From Muscardinus avellanarius (taxonomy: Eukaryota > Chordata > Mammalia > Rodentia > Gliridae), in contig OY726571.1 in the NCBI GenBank assembly GCA_963383645.1, positions 25,474,616 to 25,538,615 on the forward strand: a DNA stretch of 64,000 bases, given 5' to 3'. Shown in pieces: positions 38,201 to 52,862 of this stretch. The notes under the pieces were generated by a model that was not told the DNA's origin, searched no databases, and saw only the letters and a program-made list of their open reading frames with translations. The position numbers and the translations under genes are program-made. Position 1 is the stretch's first letter. Every line of letters begins with the position of its first letter.

Positions 38201-41200
38201 AACTATATACTGAGATGAACGGGAATATATTTAAAGAGCAAAAAGGCACAGTTGTAGAGGAGTGATTTCAAATGCCAGTTAAATAAATGCAGCATGAAAG
38301 TATAACCAAAAAACAAAATAGTGCTATTTAGTGAGTTAAGCAGTATATTTTAAGAAGAAATTACCTAAGAGAACAGCTCTCTCTTGATGTGACTTTCCTT
38401 TAGTATTGAAACTATTACTCAACTCATTATCCACTCAACAGTTATTGAGTGCTTAGTATGTGCCAGTGACTTTTTTTTTTGGAAAGGAGGTGTCAATTTA
38501 TAAGGATTTCTTCCTTCATGGAACTTAAAATATAGTGAGACAAAAATTGAACAGATAACTACACAAAAATCTCTAGAACAGCAACTATGATAAGTAGTAG
38601 GAAGAAAAATCACAGAAAGACACATGGAACTCTACAGAAAGGAGAACAGAATCCAGCTTGGAGGATGAGGAAGGGCCTCCCTGACAAAATGTCATTGAGG
38701 TGAAGGAGGAGGGAAAGGAGGGTGGCCCTTTCAGGAGCAGGAGGAGCACAGTGATGCCCCGAGGCAGAGCCAGAGCCGGGCAAAGGAGAGTGCACAAGGA
38801 GGGAGCCAGGTGAGCCTAGCCCTCCCACCTGGAGAGGCTGGCATCACTGGCCTTGGAAAGGAGTCTGCTCTGTTTACTGTGTGATTAGATTTGGATGGGA
38901 GCCAAAAAAGAGAAAGACACAAGCCCTGGAGATAACTGCATGTCTAAGCAATCATGGTTTAGGGTAGTGGTAGCAGCAAAGTTGCAAAGAAGTAGGTAGA
39001 TTCAAATTATATTTTCCAGGTAAAATTGATATGACTCAGTGTTAGGTGAGCAATTAAGGTACCCTAACATATGAGTTCCCTAAAACTTAAGAATCATGAT
39101 GCATTAATAATTAGTTGTTAGCCAGGCATGGTGGTGCATGCTTATAATACCAGCATTCTGGAGACTGAGAGGGGAGGATCTAGGTTTGCGAACAGGCTCA
39201 GCTACTTAGTGAGGCCCTTTGCAACTCAGGGAGACCCTGTTTCAAAAAAAAAAAAAAAGAATAAAATATAGGGCCGGGGGTGTAGCTTGGAGGTAGAATG
39301 CCCCTAAGTTCCATCCCCAGTGCCACAAAACAAGCAAACAAACAAACAAAAAATAATTATTATTATTTGTTCAGCTAGGGTAGATGGATCCACAGAACTG
39401 GATGAAAATGATCTGTCAGTTCTCCCAGTAATGGGAGAGACATGTCCCTAAAAAGCACCTTTTTTTTTTTTTTTTGGCCTAAAGAGTACCCAATTTAAGA
39501 TCCAAATGTGAAGGTCCACAGATCACCCTTTTGCTTTACCTGTAGTAAATAGCAATGTGGAATTCTCCTGTGTCATTCCTAGGCTACATTTGCAAACTCT
39601 GAATGAACTGTGGCTGCTCGAGGGTGATTTACACCCTTATTTGGCAAACCCCTGAGCTATAAAATTAAAAAATGACAGACTACTTCCATGGTGTATGGTT
39701 TCGTTCATCCCAAAATGACCCATAAATCATTACAGGAGCAGTTAGAAGACCACGGTTGTATAGTTCAGATTTGAAGAATGAAAGAAAAATTTTTATTTTA
39801 ACTAAATTTAAGGCTTCAAATCTTTAATCAACAAAGGAACCAAGGTGCCCTCTGATGGTCAAATAATGTAATGCCCTAATTTATAATAAATTATAATTTG
39901 GTTTCAGTAAGAAATTCTATAAATTCACTAATTGTGAAAGAATTGTTTTTAAGGATTTACAATTTCTTAATGTTTGCACATCAGTCTTGTCTTTTCTATG
40001 CATATTTAGGCTGTATTCCAAAAAGTCTTGTCATATATTGGTGAAGGAATGTTGGGGGGGGTATCTTTAATGGTTATTGCAGTATTTCTTTTTCTTAGGT
40101 CCCCAGCCATGGCTGGCGGATTATTTGCCATTGAACGGGACTTCTTCTTTGAATTGGGACTTTATGACCCAGGTCTTCAGATTTGGGGTGGTGAAAACTT
40201 TGAGATTTCGTACAAGGTAATAGTTCATCTAAACACAATTTTCTAAGTAGTTACAGACTTTTGTGTCTTTAAAACAAAGCTAGTTTCTTTTGAAAAAAAA
40301 CTATACAATGCATTCTTCAAACTTAAGGAATGACTTAAAGGGCCTTTAGGGGAAAAATAAAGCAAAATGCAAGATCTAAATTTATGTTTACAGGGCTCAG
40401 TTTAAAATTATGGCTAACAAAAAGCTTTAAAAAATGAAAATAGGCTCCCTTCCCTTCCCCCAGGCTTCCTCTGCACTGGAGCCTTGTATGATAGTAACCC
40501 CTGGAGGATCAGCATGTGTTAGAGCCAGAGTTGACCATCCACTGGCTTGGTTACCCTGTAGGATGTGCTGAGTCAAGACAGAGGCAGATCTCCCCAGAGT
40601 GGCACTGGAGCTGTCTTCCTGCTGCAGTCCCTCTGAAGGAGGCAGCCCCAGAGCAACAATGCCTTCTGTGCTCCAATCCCACCCCAATCCCCACTCCTAC
40701 CCCAATTTCCTAAAAGAAACAGAGAGAACTCTATCACAGTTTGATTTAAACAGGTATTCATTACTTCTGTATTCAGAGTCCTGGGCTTAGCACTGTGGAG
40801 GATAGAAGAGGAATAACCCACTTATTTCTCTCAAGGAATTTATAGTTGATAAGAAGAGATTAGAACTATACTTAAATATGTAATACCATAAGAAGGCACT
40901 AAGTGGAATGCAGTGTTGTCATTAAGAAACAACATTGTGCTGAAGATAGAATTTGAGGCAGAACTAAGAAGATGCACATGATATAAATAAGCAAAGATAA
41001 AGGGCAGAGAGAGCAACACCTAAGCAATAGATTGGGGGAAGGTACAAAGATAGGGACATAAAAAGTGCACTCAGAAACTACAAAGGGCCATTTGGTACAA
41101 CCAGGCAGTATGAAAAAGGAAGACATCTTAGAAGATAAAGTGAGTGAGTAGTTAGGACCATGATAAAGAATCTTTAATGCCTAGTTAAGAGATTTCCATC

Positions 41201-44200
41201 TAACTTAATAAGCAGTGGAGAACCATCAAAAAGATACTAAGCAAGAGAGCAAGGGAATAACAGGACCAAAGCTACCCTTCAGCCTCAATAATCTCTGCTA
41301 TAAATAAAGATAGGTTAAGTAGAGAGAAGCTGAAGGTGAAGGAGCCAGTTAGGAGGTTATTATAATAATCACCCAGGTAGAAAATACAATAGCTTTGGAA
41401 ATGACAGAAACAGATTAGCATTGGAAACACAAATGATGTTGAGAATGAAGGGTCTGTATTACTTTGTAAAGTTGTATTGAGAAAAGATTGCTGGGGGCTA
41501 CAAGTACACAGGAAGAAACCCCTTAGTGATCTATTATATTTCCAAGTCCTTCCTTGGTATCTTATGAGTTTTTAAAATAGTCAATTATTTTAGGATTTGT
41601 TTAGCTTATGAATTCTGGTGGACATTCTATCTAATTTAGATTTAAGTTTTACAGTTTCATAACAAATTTTCAATTACAACTTATTTGGGCATTTCAGACA
41701 ACTTCTGCAATATGTGTTTTTTCTTGATAGATATGGCAGTGTGGTGGCAAATTATTGTTTGTCCCTTGTTCTCGTGTTGGACACATCTACCGCCTCGAGG
41801 GCTGGCAAGGAAACCCCCCGCCCCTTTATGTTGGGTCTTCTCCAACGCTGAAGGTGAGTGTTTGGGTTAAAAGGTGAGAAGGATAGGAAACTAACACACG
41901 CTACAGTATTTACTTAACAAATGCCAGCTTATTGAATGGGATACATCTCTTAAGCAATCATGCTGGTTCTCATTTTTAACTTAAGCTAGAGTTACTCATG
42001 AAATATTGTATTGTTCATTATACCCCATTCTTTGTTCATTTATTTTAATTGACTAGTAAAAAGTATATATTTATGGTGTACAACATAGTTTTGATATAGG
42101 TATACATTGTGGAATGGCTAAATCTAACTATTTAACACAGGCATTACATAACAGAACAGCACTTTTTTTTGTGGTGAGAACTTCCTACACAGTGCTATAT
42201 ATACAATATATTGTTATTAACTGTAGTAACCATGATATGCAATAGATCTCTTAACCTTATTTCTCCTTATGTAACCGAAATTTTGTGTCCTTTGTTCTAC
42301 ATCTCCCCAGTCCTCCTACCCTCTAGCCTCTGTAACCACCATTTTACTGAGTTCCGTTTTTTTACAATGTACATCTGACTGAGATCACACGGTGTTTGTG
42401 TCGCTGTGCCTGGCTTATTACATTTAGTATAAAGATCTCTATGTTGTTTTAAATGAAAGGATTGCCTTGTATTTTAAGGCTGAATATGCGAGTGTCCAGA
42501 TCACATTTTCTTTATCCACTTATCAGTGGATGGACACTTAGATTTATTTCATATATTGTTTTGTGTGAATAATGTTCAATAACACAATGAACATGAGAGT
42601 GCAGATACCTCTATGACATGCTGTTTTTATATTCTTAAGGAATATACCCAGTAGAGGGAGTGCTGGGTCACAGGGTGGTTCTCTTTTCATTTTGGGGGGG
42701 AACCTCTATACTGTTTTTCATAATGGTGTTGTTAATTTACATTCCCACCAACAGTGTACAAGGTTCCAGTTTTTCCACATCCTCACCAATATTTGTTATC
42801 TTTTTTTATAGTAGCTATTCTAACAGATGTGAAGGAATGTCTTTTTATGGTTTTAATTTGCATTTCCTTGATCACTGATAATGTTGAGGTTTTTTGGGTT
42901 TTTTATCGTTGTGGTTGTTGACTATTTGTACACGTTAAGAAGTATCTATTCAGATCTTTTGTTCATTTTTAAAGTGAGATAATATTTGGATAATAACCCC
43001 TTATCAGCTGTATGATTTGCAGATATACTCTCCCATGCTATAGTGTATCTCTTCACCCTGTTGATTTTTGTTTTCCTGTGTAAAAGCTTTGCAGTGTGCT
43101 TGAATCTTACTTGTCTAGTTTTGTATTTACTGTCTGTACTTTTGAAGACAAATCCAAAAAACTGTTGCATAGATCAATGTCATGGGACACTTCTCCTATT
43201 TTCTTCTGGGAGTTTTGTAGTTTGGGCCATACATTGAAGACTTTACTCCATTTGGGGTTGAGTGATATACATGCTGTGAGGTGAAGGTTTAGTTTCCATC
43301 CTCTGCCTTCACAGCCAGTTTTTCCAACACGTTTATTGAAGAGACTATCCTTTCCCCATTGTGGGTTTTTTTTTTTTTTTTTGGGGGGTTTTTTTGGTCA
43401 AAGAGTAAATTGTACAAGCCTAAGTTTATTTCTGATCTGTATTCTGTTCCATTTTTCTATATGTCTGTGTTTATTGTCAATACTATACTGTTCTGATCAC
43501 TACAACTTTGTAGTAGATCTTAAAATCAGGGAATATAATACCTCCGGCTTTGTTTCTTTTGCTTGATATTGTATCGGCTATTTGGGCATAGGAGGTTCCT
43601 TCAAATTTTAGGATTGATTCTTTATTTCTGTGAAAAATCTCATTGGTAAATAAAGTTGTATTGGAGGACAGATATATACGTTTGTTTTTAAGTTGTCTCT
43701 GGCTGATTTCTCCCCACAATAGTTGACCACGGAGACTGTATAATCCACAAAGCCAAAGGCGCTGTCTGACTCTTTGTAGATACAGTTGTTGATGCATACT
43801 GCAGAAGGGCAAGGGGTGAGACTGAGTAGATGCTATTTCAATCATATATATTCATACAAACATTCATTCTTTCTATAAACCCTTGCAAGTTAGACAGTGT
43901 CACCTTATTTTCTTTCTTAGTTATTGCAATGTCAACTTATTTCATTGCTCTCTAGCTGTTTTTCCTTAAAATGAACCAACTTGGGAAAATATTTAGTTAA
44001 TTTGTAGTTATGATAAAATGGTCCTATTATGGTTGTTAAGAAAAAAGATCAGCAAAGTCACCTGCAAAAATGTAACACAGAGCTATTGCTTTTCATGATA
44101 GTTTCTGAAATGAGACTTTTCTGTACACATACCAGTAATGTGGTAATAAAATGATTGTTCCAGGAAAAAGGAACACTAGTGCTCACCCAAGTTCTCAGAA

Positions 44201-45221
44201 ACCCTCTTTGGAGCCAGGCGTGGTGGTGCACGCTTGTAATCCCCACGCTTGGGAGGCTGAGACAGGAGGATCACACAGGTTTGAAGCCAGCCTCAGCTAC
44301 TGAGTGAGGCTCTCAAGCAACTTAGTGAGACCCTGTTTCCAAATAAATTATAAAACAGGGCTGGGAGCATAGCCCAGAGGTAGAAAGCCTCTGGGTTCCA
44401 CCCCTAGTACCACAAAAAAAAAAAAAAGAAAAGAAACCCTCTCTGGGATTCAGCTTTCTCTGTGAGCAGGATAGAATTAATTATATTAGTTGGACATGGT
44501 GGTACATGCCTATAATACCAGCACTTGGGAGGCTAAGACAGGAGGTCTGCAAGTTTGAGGACAGCCTCAGCAGATTAGCAAGACTTTGTGGAAAATTAAA
44601 AAAAAAAAAAAAAGAAGGCAGCTCAGAGTTAGATTGTCTTTGGGTTCCATCCCCAGTGCAAAAAAAAAAAAGCATATGTTATTTTAGAATATATGATTTT
44701 CTGGCTCAAGTATAATAGATTGTATGCGCATCACTTTTTAGTTAACAATACATGACATTTTTATCTTTGGCAAATGACATATTAGAGTCATTAACTCACT
44801 TGCATTTGTTGTTTAATTAAATGCCAGTTCCTATAGAAATGAGTTTGTTATATGTGGGTCATATTTCATATGTCTAAGGCTATTTATGCCATTACAGCTG
44901 TTTCTAGTTTTCAAAATGACACTAATTTTCTTTTTCACAGAATTACGTAAGAGTTGTAGAGGTTTGGTGGGATGAATATAAAGACTATTTCTATGCCAGT
45001 CGCCCTGAATCAAAGGCATTGCCATATGGGGATATCTCTGAGCTGAAAAAATTTCGAGAAGATCACAACTGCAAAAGTTTCAAGTGGTTCATGGAAGAAA
45101 TAGCTTATGATATCACCTCACACTATCCTCTGCCACCCAAAAATGTTGAGTGGGGAGAAGTAAGTATCAACCAGCATTCAGGTTTCAAAGTGTGTGTGTT
45201 TGTGTGTGCAAGCGCGCGCGC

Positions 45222-45257
<36 letters not shown>

Positions 45258-48200
45258 TTGGGCAAAGTCAGAGAGAGATGGAACGGTTTGAGTCAAAGTG
45301 AAGAATTCTTGGGGGAAAATGTGGGTGAAAACTGGTAACATCTGCCATCCTTCCAGTAGACAGAAGCTGCCCTAACCAGCCCCAGCCACAGTGCTGTCTC
45401 CTCCAGCCTTTACACACGTGGCCATCCAGCCAGGAACCTGACCACTCCCTTCTCTAACCCCCACCCCTCCCCCGCCCACAACCCTAACTCCCTGTCTTAT
45501 TGATTCCAACTTATCCTACTGCTCTCAATTGGAAAGCATAATACTCAAATCGTTTCTTATTTTACCCCCTTCATTAGAAATACTCCGCTCTGTGATATGT
45601 CCATGGTTCTCACAACACCCTGAATGCCTCTCCTCCCACACCAGTCTAAGTGCTTCAGGACCTCTGGAGTCATGGCGCCATAATGAACTGCAGGGACCCC
45701 ATAGACACTTAGTACCTCTCAAGTGAGTTCCTGGTCCTGCGAGCAGTTACAGTCAGGCAAGGCACTGACCTGTGTCGTCATTCCTTTGTTCTTAGACTTG
45801 ACTGTACAGTCTCATTCTGACGGGCTCACTCCGGTGTTGTATGTTGCTTTCCCACAACATTACATATGTCATCCACTCTCATTTGTGCCTGTGCTTATCT
45901 CTGCATTCAGCAAATATCATGTGCCAGTCACTCCTCTAGGCAGAAAAAAAGATAAGCAAGGCCCATTTCCTCAGAGAACCTTCCTGCTAGTGGCAAAAAG
46001 GGCATCAGAACAGTCCAGGAAAACAAAGATAATGCCAGATTGTGAAGGGCTACCAAGGAAATAAACCTGATTCTGTCCCCAGGATTTAGGGACAAAGCAA
46101 GGAAGACTGCTCTAAGGAGGTGACAGTCTGAGATCTGAATGATAATGAGCCAAGAAAGAGTGTTACAAGTAAAGAAAACGGTGAGCTCAAAGGCTGAGTC
46201 AGTAAACACTTTGTGTATTTGAAAAGAGATTAGAAGAGGCTATGATGGCAATTAAGTGAGGAGGAAGTCCTTTATTGTAAGGGTGGTAAGAAGTTGTAGG
46301 AGGATTGTAAACAGAAAGGCAACATGATTTGATTTGTGCTTCATTTTAAATCACGTTGCTATAGCCAGGTGTAATCCCAATATTCAGGCTTGTAATCCCA
46401 ATATTCAGGAAGCTGAGACAGGAGGATTGCACAGACAGCCTCAGCTACTTAGTGAGGGCCTTTGCAACTCAGTGAGACCTTGTTTCAAATTACAGAATAA
46501 AAAATAGGGTTGGGGTTGTAGCTCGGAGCTAAAATGCCCCTGGGTTCCATCTCCAGTACGGAAAGAAAGAAAGAAAGAAAGAAAAGAAAAGAGAAGAAAA
46601 GAAAAGAAAAGAAAAGAAAGAAAGAAAGAAGTAGGAAGAAGGAGGAGGAGGAGGAGGAGGGAGGAGGAGAAGGAAGGAGGAGGAGGAGGAGGTAGAGGAG
46701 GAGGAGGAGGAGAGATGCTGTGAGGATTTAGAGTAGAAATAAGTACCCATCAGGAAGTTCCAGTAAAAAATGATGGTAACTTGGACTCATGTGGCAAGAG
46801 TGGAGGTCAGCAAACAAACATAAGGTGCAATTTATCTGGAGGTAGGTTCCTGATGGATGAGTATGTGAAGGATAAGAGTCGGGATGACATCTAGGTTTTA
46901 TTTTTTAATAGCTGATTAGGTGTGCCTGAGCTTGAGGACACAGTAGAGGGTGAATGGGGAGGGTTTGAGAAGTAGTAGGTAATCTTTCTTTCGATGTTGT
47001 GACCTTGTAAAGTGCCCATGTAGACATCCAGTTAGAACTGCCAATTCCTATGGGTCGTAGATCGTAGGCTAATATACTAAAGTCTAGAAAAGATGCCGCT
47101 CTGTAGATGTGCATGGGAACCATCAGCATGTAGAAAGTTTCATGGGACTAAATAAGGTCCTTTAGGGAGAAAATATATGGAGAGAGGTTGGGAGCTGTCT
47201 GTAAAAGACTCCAACAAATAAAGTTTGGGAATAAAAAGAGAAACTTCAAGGGGCACTTAAACTATTTCCTCTCTACTTTTTGTGTGGGTATCTTTGTTAA
47301 TTTTCTTTCCTGTACCTATTTTATCTGTCTTTAACTAGAACAAAAGAACATAAGCTTCTGGGAGTTCATTTCTCATTTTGGTTATCTTTTAATCTCCCAG
47401 AATGCCTTCTGTGTGAGAGGATTGAATTCTCCTGCTGTTCTTACCTGTTCTCATGGCCGTAAAATCATCTTTTTGCTGATGAATCTCAGATCCCTCTCTT
47501 CATCCCAAATCTCTCTCCCTGGGTCCACACACATTTGTCCAACTGTATTTGATGTCTTCACATGAACGTCTAACAGACATTTCTGCTCCATAGGTCCAAA
47601 CTTGAGCTCCCGGTCTCCAGTCTCCTCTTCCCAGCCTTTCTCTGCTGATTGCTCAGGACTCTTTGAATCCTCAACTTCTCTCATGCTTCACACCTAATTT
47701 CAGAACTCAGTCCTTTCTTAACCGGGCCTAAAGCCACTTATCATCTCTCACCAAGACTAATACTTTGGTCTTCCTGCAGCCTGTTCAAAGCACAGCAAGC
47801 AGTCAGAGTAACTTCTGAAGTGCAAGTCAAGTCCTGTCACCCCTCCTTTAGAAAACCTGCAGTGCCACCCCATTCCCTCCAGCGAGGGCAGTGCCCCCTC
47901 TGGTGACCCCAAAGCCTGCGCCTCTGGCCTTCTTCCTATCTGGCTTCCCTTGCGCTCCTCCTCTCCCTGCTAGACACCAACCCCACTGGTCCTCAGGCTT
48001 CCTGTGGGCCTGCCCCTTCCTTTGCTACTCCCCCTGCCCAGATATTGAAGGAATGCATGTCTGACTCCTACGCGGCCTTCGGGTTTGTTCACTGTCACCC
48101 TCTCAATGAGGTCTACCCGGCATGCCCCTTAGCTCCTTCCCCTCCCCACTTAACTGGCTTCCCCATGGCACGTATCACGTTCTCACATAATAGATAATTT

Positions 48201-48515
48201 TGTCTTTTATGTATTTTTGCTTGTGGTCTGTCTTTCCTTCCCTGGAAAGGTGAGTCTTTGTTTTGTTCACTGGTGTATCCGGCCTGCAAGTTGCCTGACA
48301 CACGCCAGGTACTCAGTGTTAGATGGATGAGTAAGTGCGTGACTTCTGCCCCTCTTTTACAGCTTCATTTCTAAATACATCTTCAGTTGAATCCCTCCCC
48401 ATTCTGGCACCTTCCCCCCACCCCGCACTTCATCTCTCAACAGTCCCTGAACAGGGTGAACGCCTGTCGCCTGTCAGTTTAAAAGGGGATCTGTGTCCTA
48501 ATAGACCCCCAGCTA

Positions 48516-48562
<47 letters not shown>

Positions 48563-50806
48563 TTTTTTTTTTTTTTCACAGATGAGGACAGCTTTACTGG
48601 TCACATAGATCTTTAAAAAAAAAAAAAACTTTAAGAAACAAAGCACCTTCCAAATTCAGTGTTTGTCAGCAATTAACTAAACTTCCCAGAGCTTCATTCA
48701 CCCACCCTCCCGTTAATGCTCAGGTCATCCCTCATTGTGAAGACAACGCTGTTTGACACTGGCCCACATGCTATATAGCAGACTACAAGGCTGTGATGCC
48801 AGCTTCAGTAGTACTTTTCCTCCTTTACAACCACCAAGACCAATGTTCGGATCTGATGGGAATGGGAACTGGAGGGTTGACCCCCAGCTACTTTCTGAAC
48901 ACAAAAGAAATGTTAAGAAATTTTTCTTTTCATGTTAAGAAAGTAAGAGGGGTCTGTTAGGAAACGGGGAGGGATCTGGTGGAGAAGAGATAAGAGAGCA
49001 TAATAGGCTGGATATCCTCAAAGTACATTGTTTGCATGTATGAAAATGTCTCAAAGAAACCCACTATTTTGTACAATTAACATGCACCATTAAGAAATAA
49101 AAGAAAAGTGGCTCCTGTGCAGCCTCAGCTCCTCCAGGCAGGGTGAAAAGCCATCCTCACCCTCCCTGCTGACCAACATCCCTGTGTCCCCTATGGACTG
49201 AGAAAATCCTGAGGACCATGACTTGCTTATCTTTGTGTCTGCAAAAGCTTTTATCATCATAGTGCACAGCCAGTATTTGCTGAATAAATGAATATCGCAT
49301 TTACTCAAATACTATAGTGGTATGCAATTCAGATAAATATCTATTTCCCAAAATGGCTATTTTTATACAAATTACGATCCAAAGATGGAAATCTGTGTTT
49401 GCTCTTAACCCATATTACCTGTAGTCAGAGTAAAGGTTCAGTGCTGGGCCCAAGCGCCATGACCTTTGCCCCTGAGGCCCCTGGAGGCAGCTACCAGCTG
49501 CATAGCCATTTGGGAAAAGTACTTACAAATCTGATTCTGTTCTGGATATCTAAGGCCAATGCCTGCTACTACTGTGGATAGGTAGCTGTATCGAATGATT
49601 TATCATACGAATTCATATGAGTTATCATAGCTCTGAAATTGTACTTAATAGCTTCTTCTTATTTGTCCTTTGCAACATTTTATGGCAACCTATAGTCTGG
49701 TGCCCTTCGTTGAAATGAGCTCATTACAGTGTTTCAGGGTTGTGATTACAAAGATGGCTGGTATGCACAACAGACTTGACAATACAATAATAACTTGGCA
49801 AAATGCACCCTCAGATTTCCCAACCAACCACCATAGTTAACATGCAACTCTTTTACTCTGATGCTAGAGCTTATTAAAAACTAAACCATTCCCTGCTTTT
49901 TGGTTGTCTCTTCATATCTTTAGATCAGAGGCCTTGAAACTGCTTACTGCATCGATAGCATGGGAAAAACAAACGGAGGCTTCGTTGAACTAGGACCCTG
50001 CCACAGGATGGGAGGGAATCAGGTACGTCGTGTTCCGCACGTTCACATTGTCAGCATCAAGGGCCTCCAGGCTCAGCGATCACAGGGTTGGGTTTGGTTT
50101 TTAATTTTGTAACTTTGGTTTGGGCTGGATTTTTTGTGGTGTTGGGGATTGAACCCTGGGTCTCACGCATGCTAGTCAAGCACCCTACCCCTGAACTATA
50201 GTCTGGCTCAGTAATTTTGCTTTGATAAAATAAAACATTCTTTAGAGACTTGGCAGTGCTAAAACATTTACTTAAATAGGGGAGAAATAGCACAATTGCT
50301 TTTAAGCATAAGATAAGCAATCAGAATCTAGAATTGATGTCTATATAGATTAAAATATATTCTTAGCCGGGTGTGGTGGCACACGCTTGTAATCCCTGCG
50401 CTTCAGAGGCGGAGACAGGAGGATCACGCAGGTTCCAAGCCAGCCTCAGCTGGCTTAAGAGACCCTGTTTGCAAATAAAATATAAAATAGGTCTGGGAGT
50501 GTAGCCCGGAGGTAGATGGCCCCTGGGTTCCATTTCCAGTAACACACACACACACACACACAAAATATATATGTTCTGATGAAGATATGTATTTGTCAGT
50601 ACTATGTAAATCTTAAATTTGTAGCCGGGAGTGGTGGCACACATTTGTAATCCCTGTGCTTGGGAGGCAGAGACAGGAGCATCGCGCCGGTTCAAAGCCA
50701 GCCGCGCTGGCTTAAGAGACCCTGTTTCCAAAAATAAAAAAGTATAAAATAGGTCTGGGAGTGTAGCCCGTAGGTAGAAGGGTTTCCAGGAGCCCCAGTA
50801 CCACCA

Positions 50807-50857
<51 letters not shown>

Positions 50858-52757
50858 TAATAATAATTTTGTAAAATTTTTTGCAAATTCACATATTTGT
50901 AAAAATTTTTGCAAATATGGTTCAGTAATTCATACATTTACCAAAAATGAAAGTAAAACTGAAGTATTACTGACAGTAATGTGTATTTTACTAAAATATT
51001 GTCTTATTTCTTCTTGTGTCTAATTTAGCTTTTTATCAGATCTGTTTTCCAATCTTTTGTTTTCTAAAATTGTTAATAAATATGTGTTAATGACCCATTT
51101 TGTATATTAGAGGCTAAAGAACATATAAAGTAAAATTTAGTCAGTTCAATTAGAGTAACTAAAGTTTCTTTCTTTTTCTCTTTATCTCCCCCTCCCCTTC
51201 CTTTCTTCCTTCCTTCCTTTCTTCCTCCTTTTATGTAACATATATATCCACCAAAAAGTTGCCTCTATTATTTTTCCTTTTTTTTCTCCTTAATAGCTTT
51301 TCCGAATCAATGAAGCTAATCAGCTCATGCAGTATGACCAGTGCTTGAAAAAGGGGCCTGATGGATCGAAAGTTATGATCATGCACTGTAACTTAAATGA
51401 ATTCAAGGAATGGCAATACTTCAAGGTATTCTGCATCTCAGCTCTTGAAATAATAACTATATGCTATTTCATTTTTAATAACAAGAAGCATATGGGATTT
51501 AGATGAATAAATCTTAAAGCCTTCATGCAGATCGGCTTGTATTTTCCCGTAATTTAGTCCTTTGTACAGGTTTTCCTGCGCTCTGGTTGAGGCGCTGCTC
51601 TATGGTGAGGTATCACTTCCGCTTCCTGGTGTAGTATTGTCGTGTAATGAGGTCACAGTGATGTCCGTGATGATCAACTGCTAGTTTCAGCAACTCAGGA
51701 AAAATCAGTCGTCTGACCATTGTTCTAGGATCAAAATCTGATTTTTAAAATCTAAACGAGTCATTTACTAAAGTAAAATAGACACATACCATAAAAATAT
51801 GTGGTTAATATTTCATATTGTCCAGCAGGTGGAGCTAGAGACAAACAAATAAAACTTGCTAGCCTAGGCCCTCACTGCCCTCTTATCATTGTTTGCTAGT
51901 GAAATACAGCAGAGTAAACGTAACTAGTTGCTTGCTATAAAGGTCAAACTTACCCACCTGACAATGCCAGGCCAGTTTTATTTTTTTATTTCAGCTGTGT
52001 GTATTTAAAGCTGTGTGGCAAGCTGAGGATTGAAATATATTAATAGATTCATCTATGGTTTTCAAAGTATTAACTTGACAAAAATACATTTATTATGAAA
52101 TAAAACATTGAGAATGCTTTTTCAAACTAAAAGAACATGATAGCCCTCAACTTTACTCATCTGATATTTGTTATCAGTCCCCATCTGTCAAGCAGTGTTT
52201 GTTTGCTATGTAGTAATGATAATATAACTCATCTTAATATTCCCAGTTATCATCTCTCATAGGTAAAATTACCAAGAAGTAGTAAGCATGTATCAATTAC
52301 CAATTTAAAAAATTAGGAAGGAAAGGTTAACGAACCCTGAAGAACAGAGCATTTAATTTCACAAAGGAAAATAAATAACAGAGTAAAAGGTAGAGATCAG
52401 TGAGAACAATAGTAATAAAATAGTAAAACAAAGCTAGCCAACCAGAAACTACCACTAAGAAGTTATGGGCTAGGGATGTAGCTCAGTGTGGGCTCAATGC
52501 CCCCGCAACATAAAACAAAGTGATGGGTAAAAAATGGAACGTAAGCCAGGCATAATGATACATGCCTGTAATCCCAGTACTTGGGAGGCTGAGATAGTGT
52601 GATCGCAGGTTAGAGGACAGCCTCAGCAAGTAATGAGACTCTCATCAACCTAGCAAAACCTGTTTAACAATAATAATAATAACAACAACAACAATAATAA
52701 TAATAGGGGTGGGGATGTAGCATGGAGGTAAAATGCCCCTGGGTTCAATACCCAGTA

Positions 52758-52795
<38 letters not shown>

Positions 52796-52818
52796 GCACG
52801 GAATGTACATATTTTAAG

Positions 52819-52862
<44 letters not shown>

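Larger units (their letters stand above)
45895..47240 (-). mobile_element. LINE L2, long antisense copy split by a SINE
   Basis: It begins at GCATTCAGCAAATATCATGTG (reverse complement of the L2 3' end) and runs through blocks equivalent to TAGACATCCAGTTAGA (47021-47036) and the ATCAGCATGTAGA region near 47125. It is interrupted by a B1-dID SINE and its purine tail at 46361-46712. Confidence 0.65.

Noticed and set aside
50130..50208. tRNA-like A and B boxes as a tRNA gene
   Set aside because: The sequence is an ID SINE; it has no proper cloverleaf arms and resembles the dID parts of other elements.
50363..50914. Longest minus-strand open frame outside L1 (183 codons)
   Set aside because: It reads through two SINEs and an (AAT)n repeat in antisense; the peptides (runs of Ile, SINE-encoded [10 protein letters not shown]) recur across the window.
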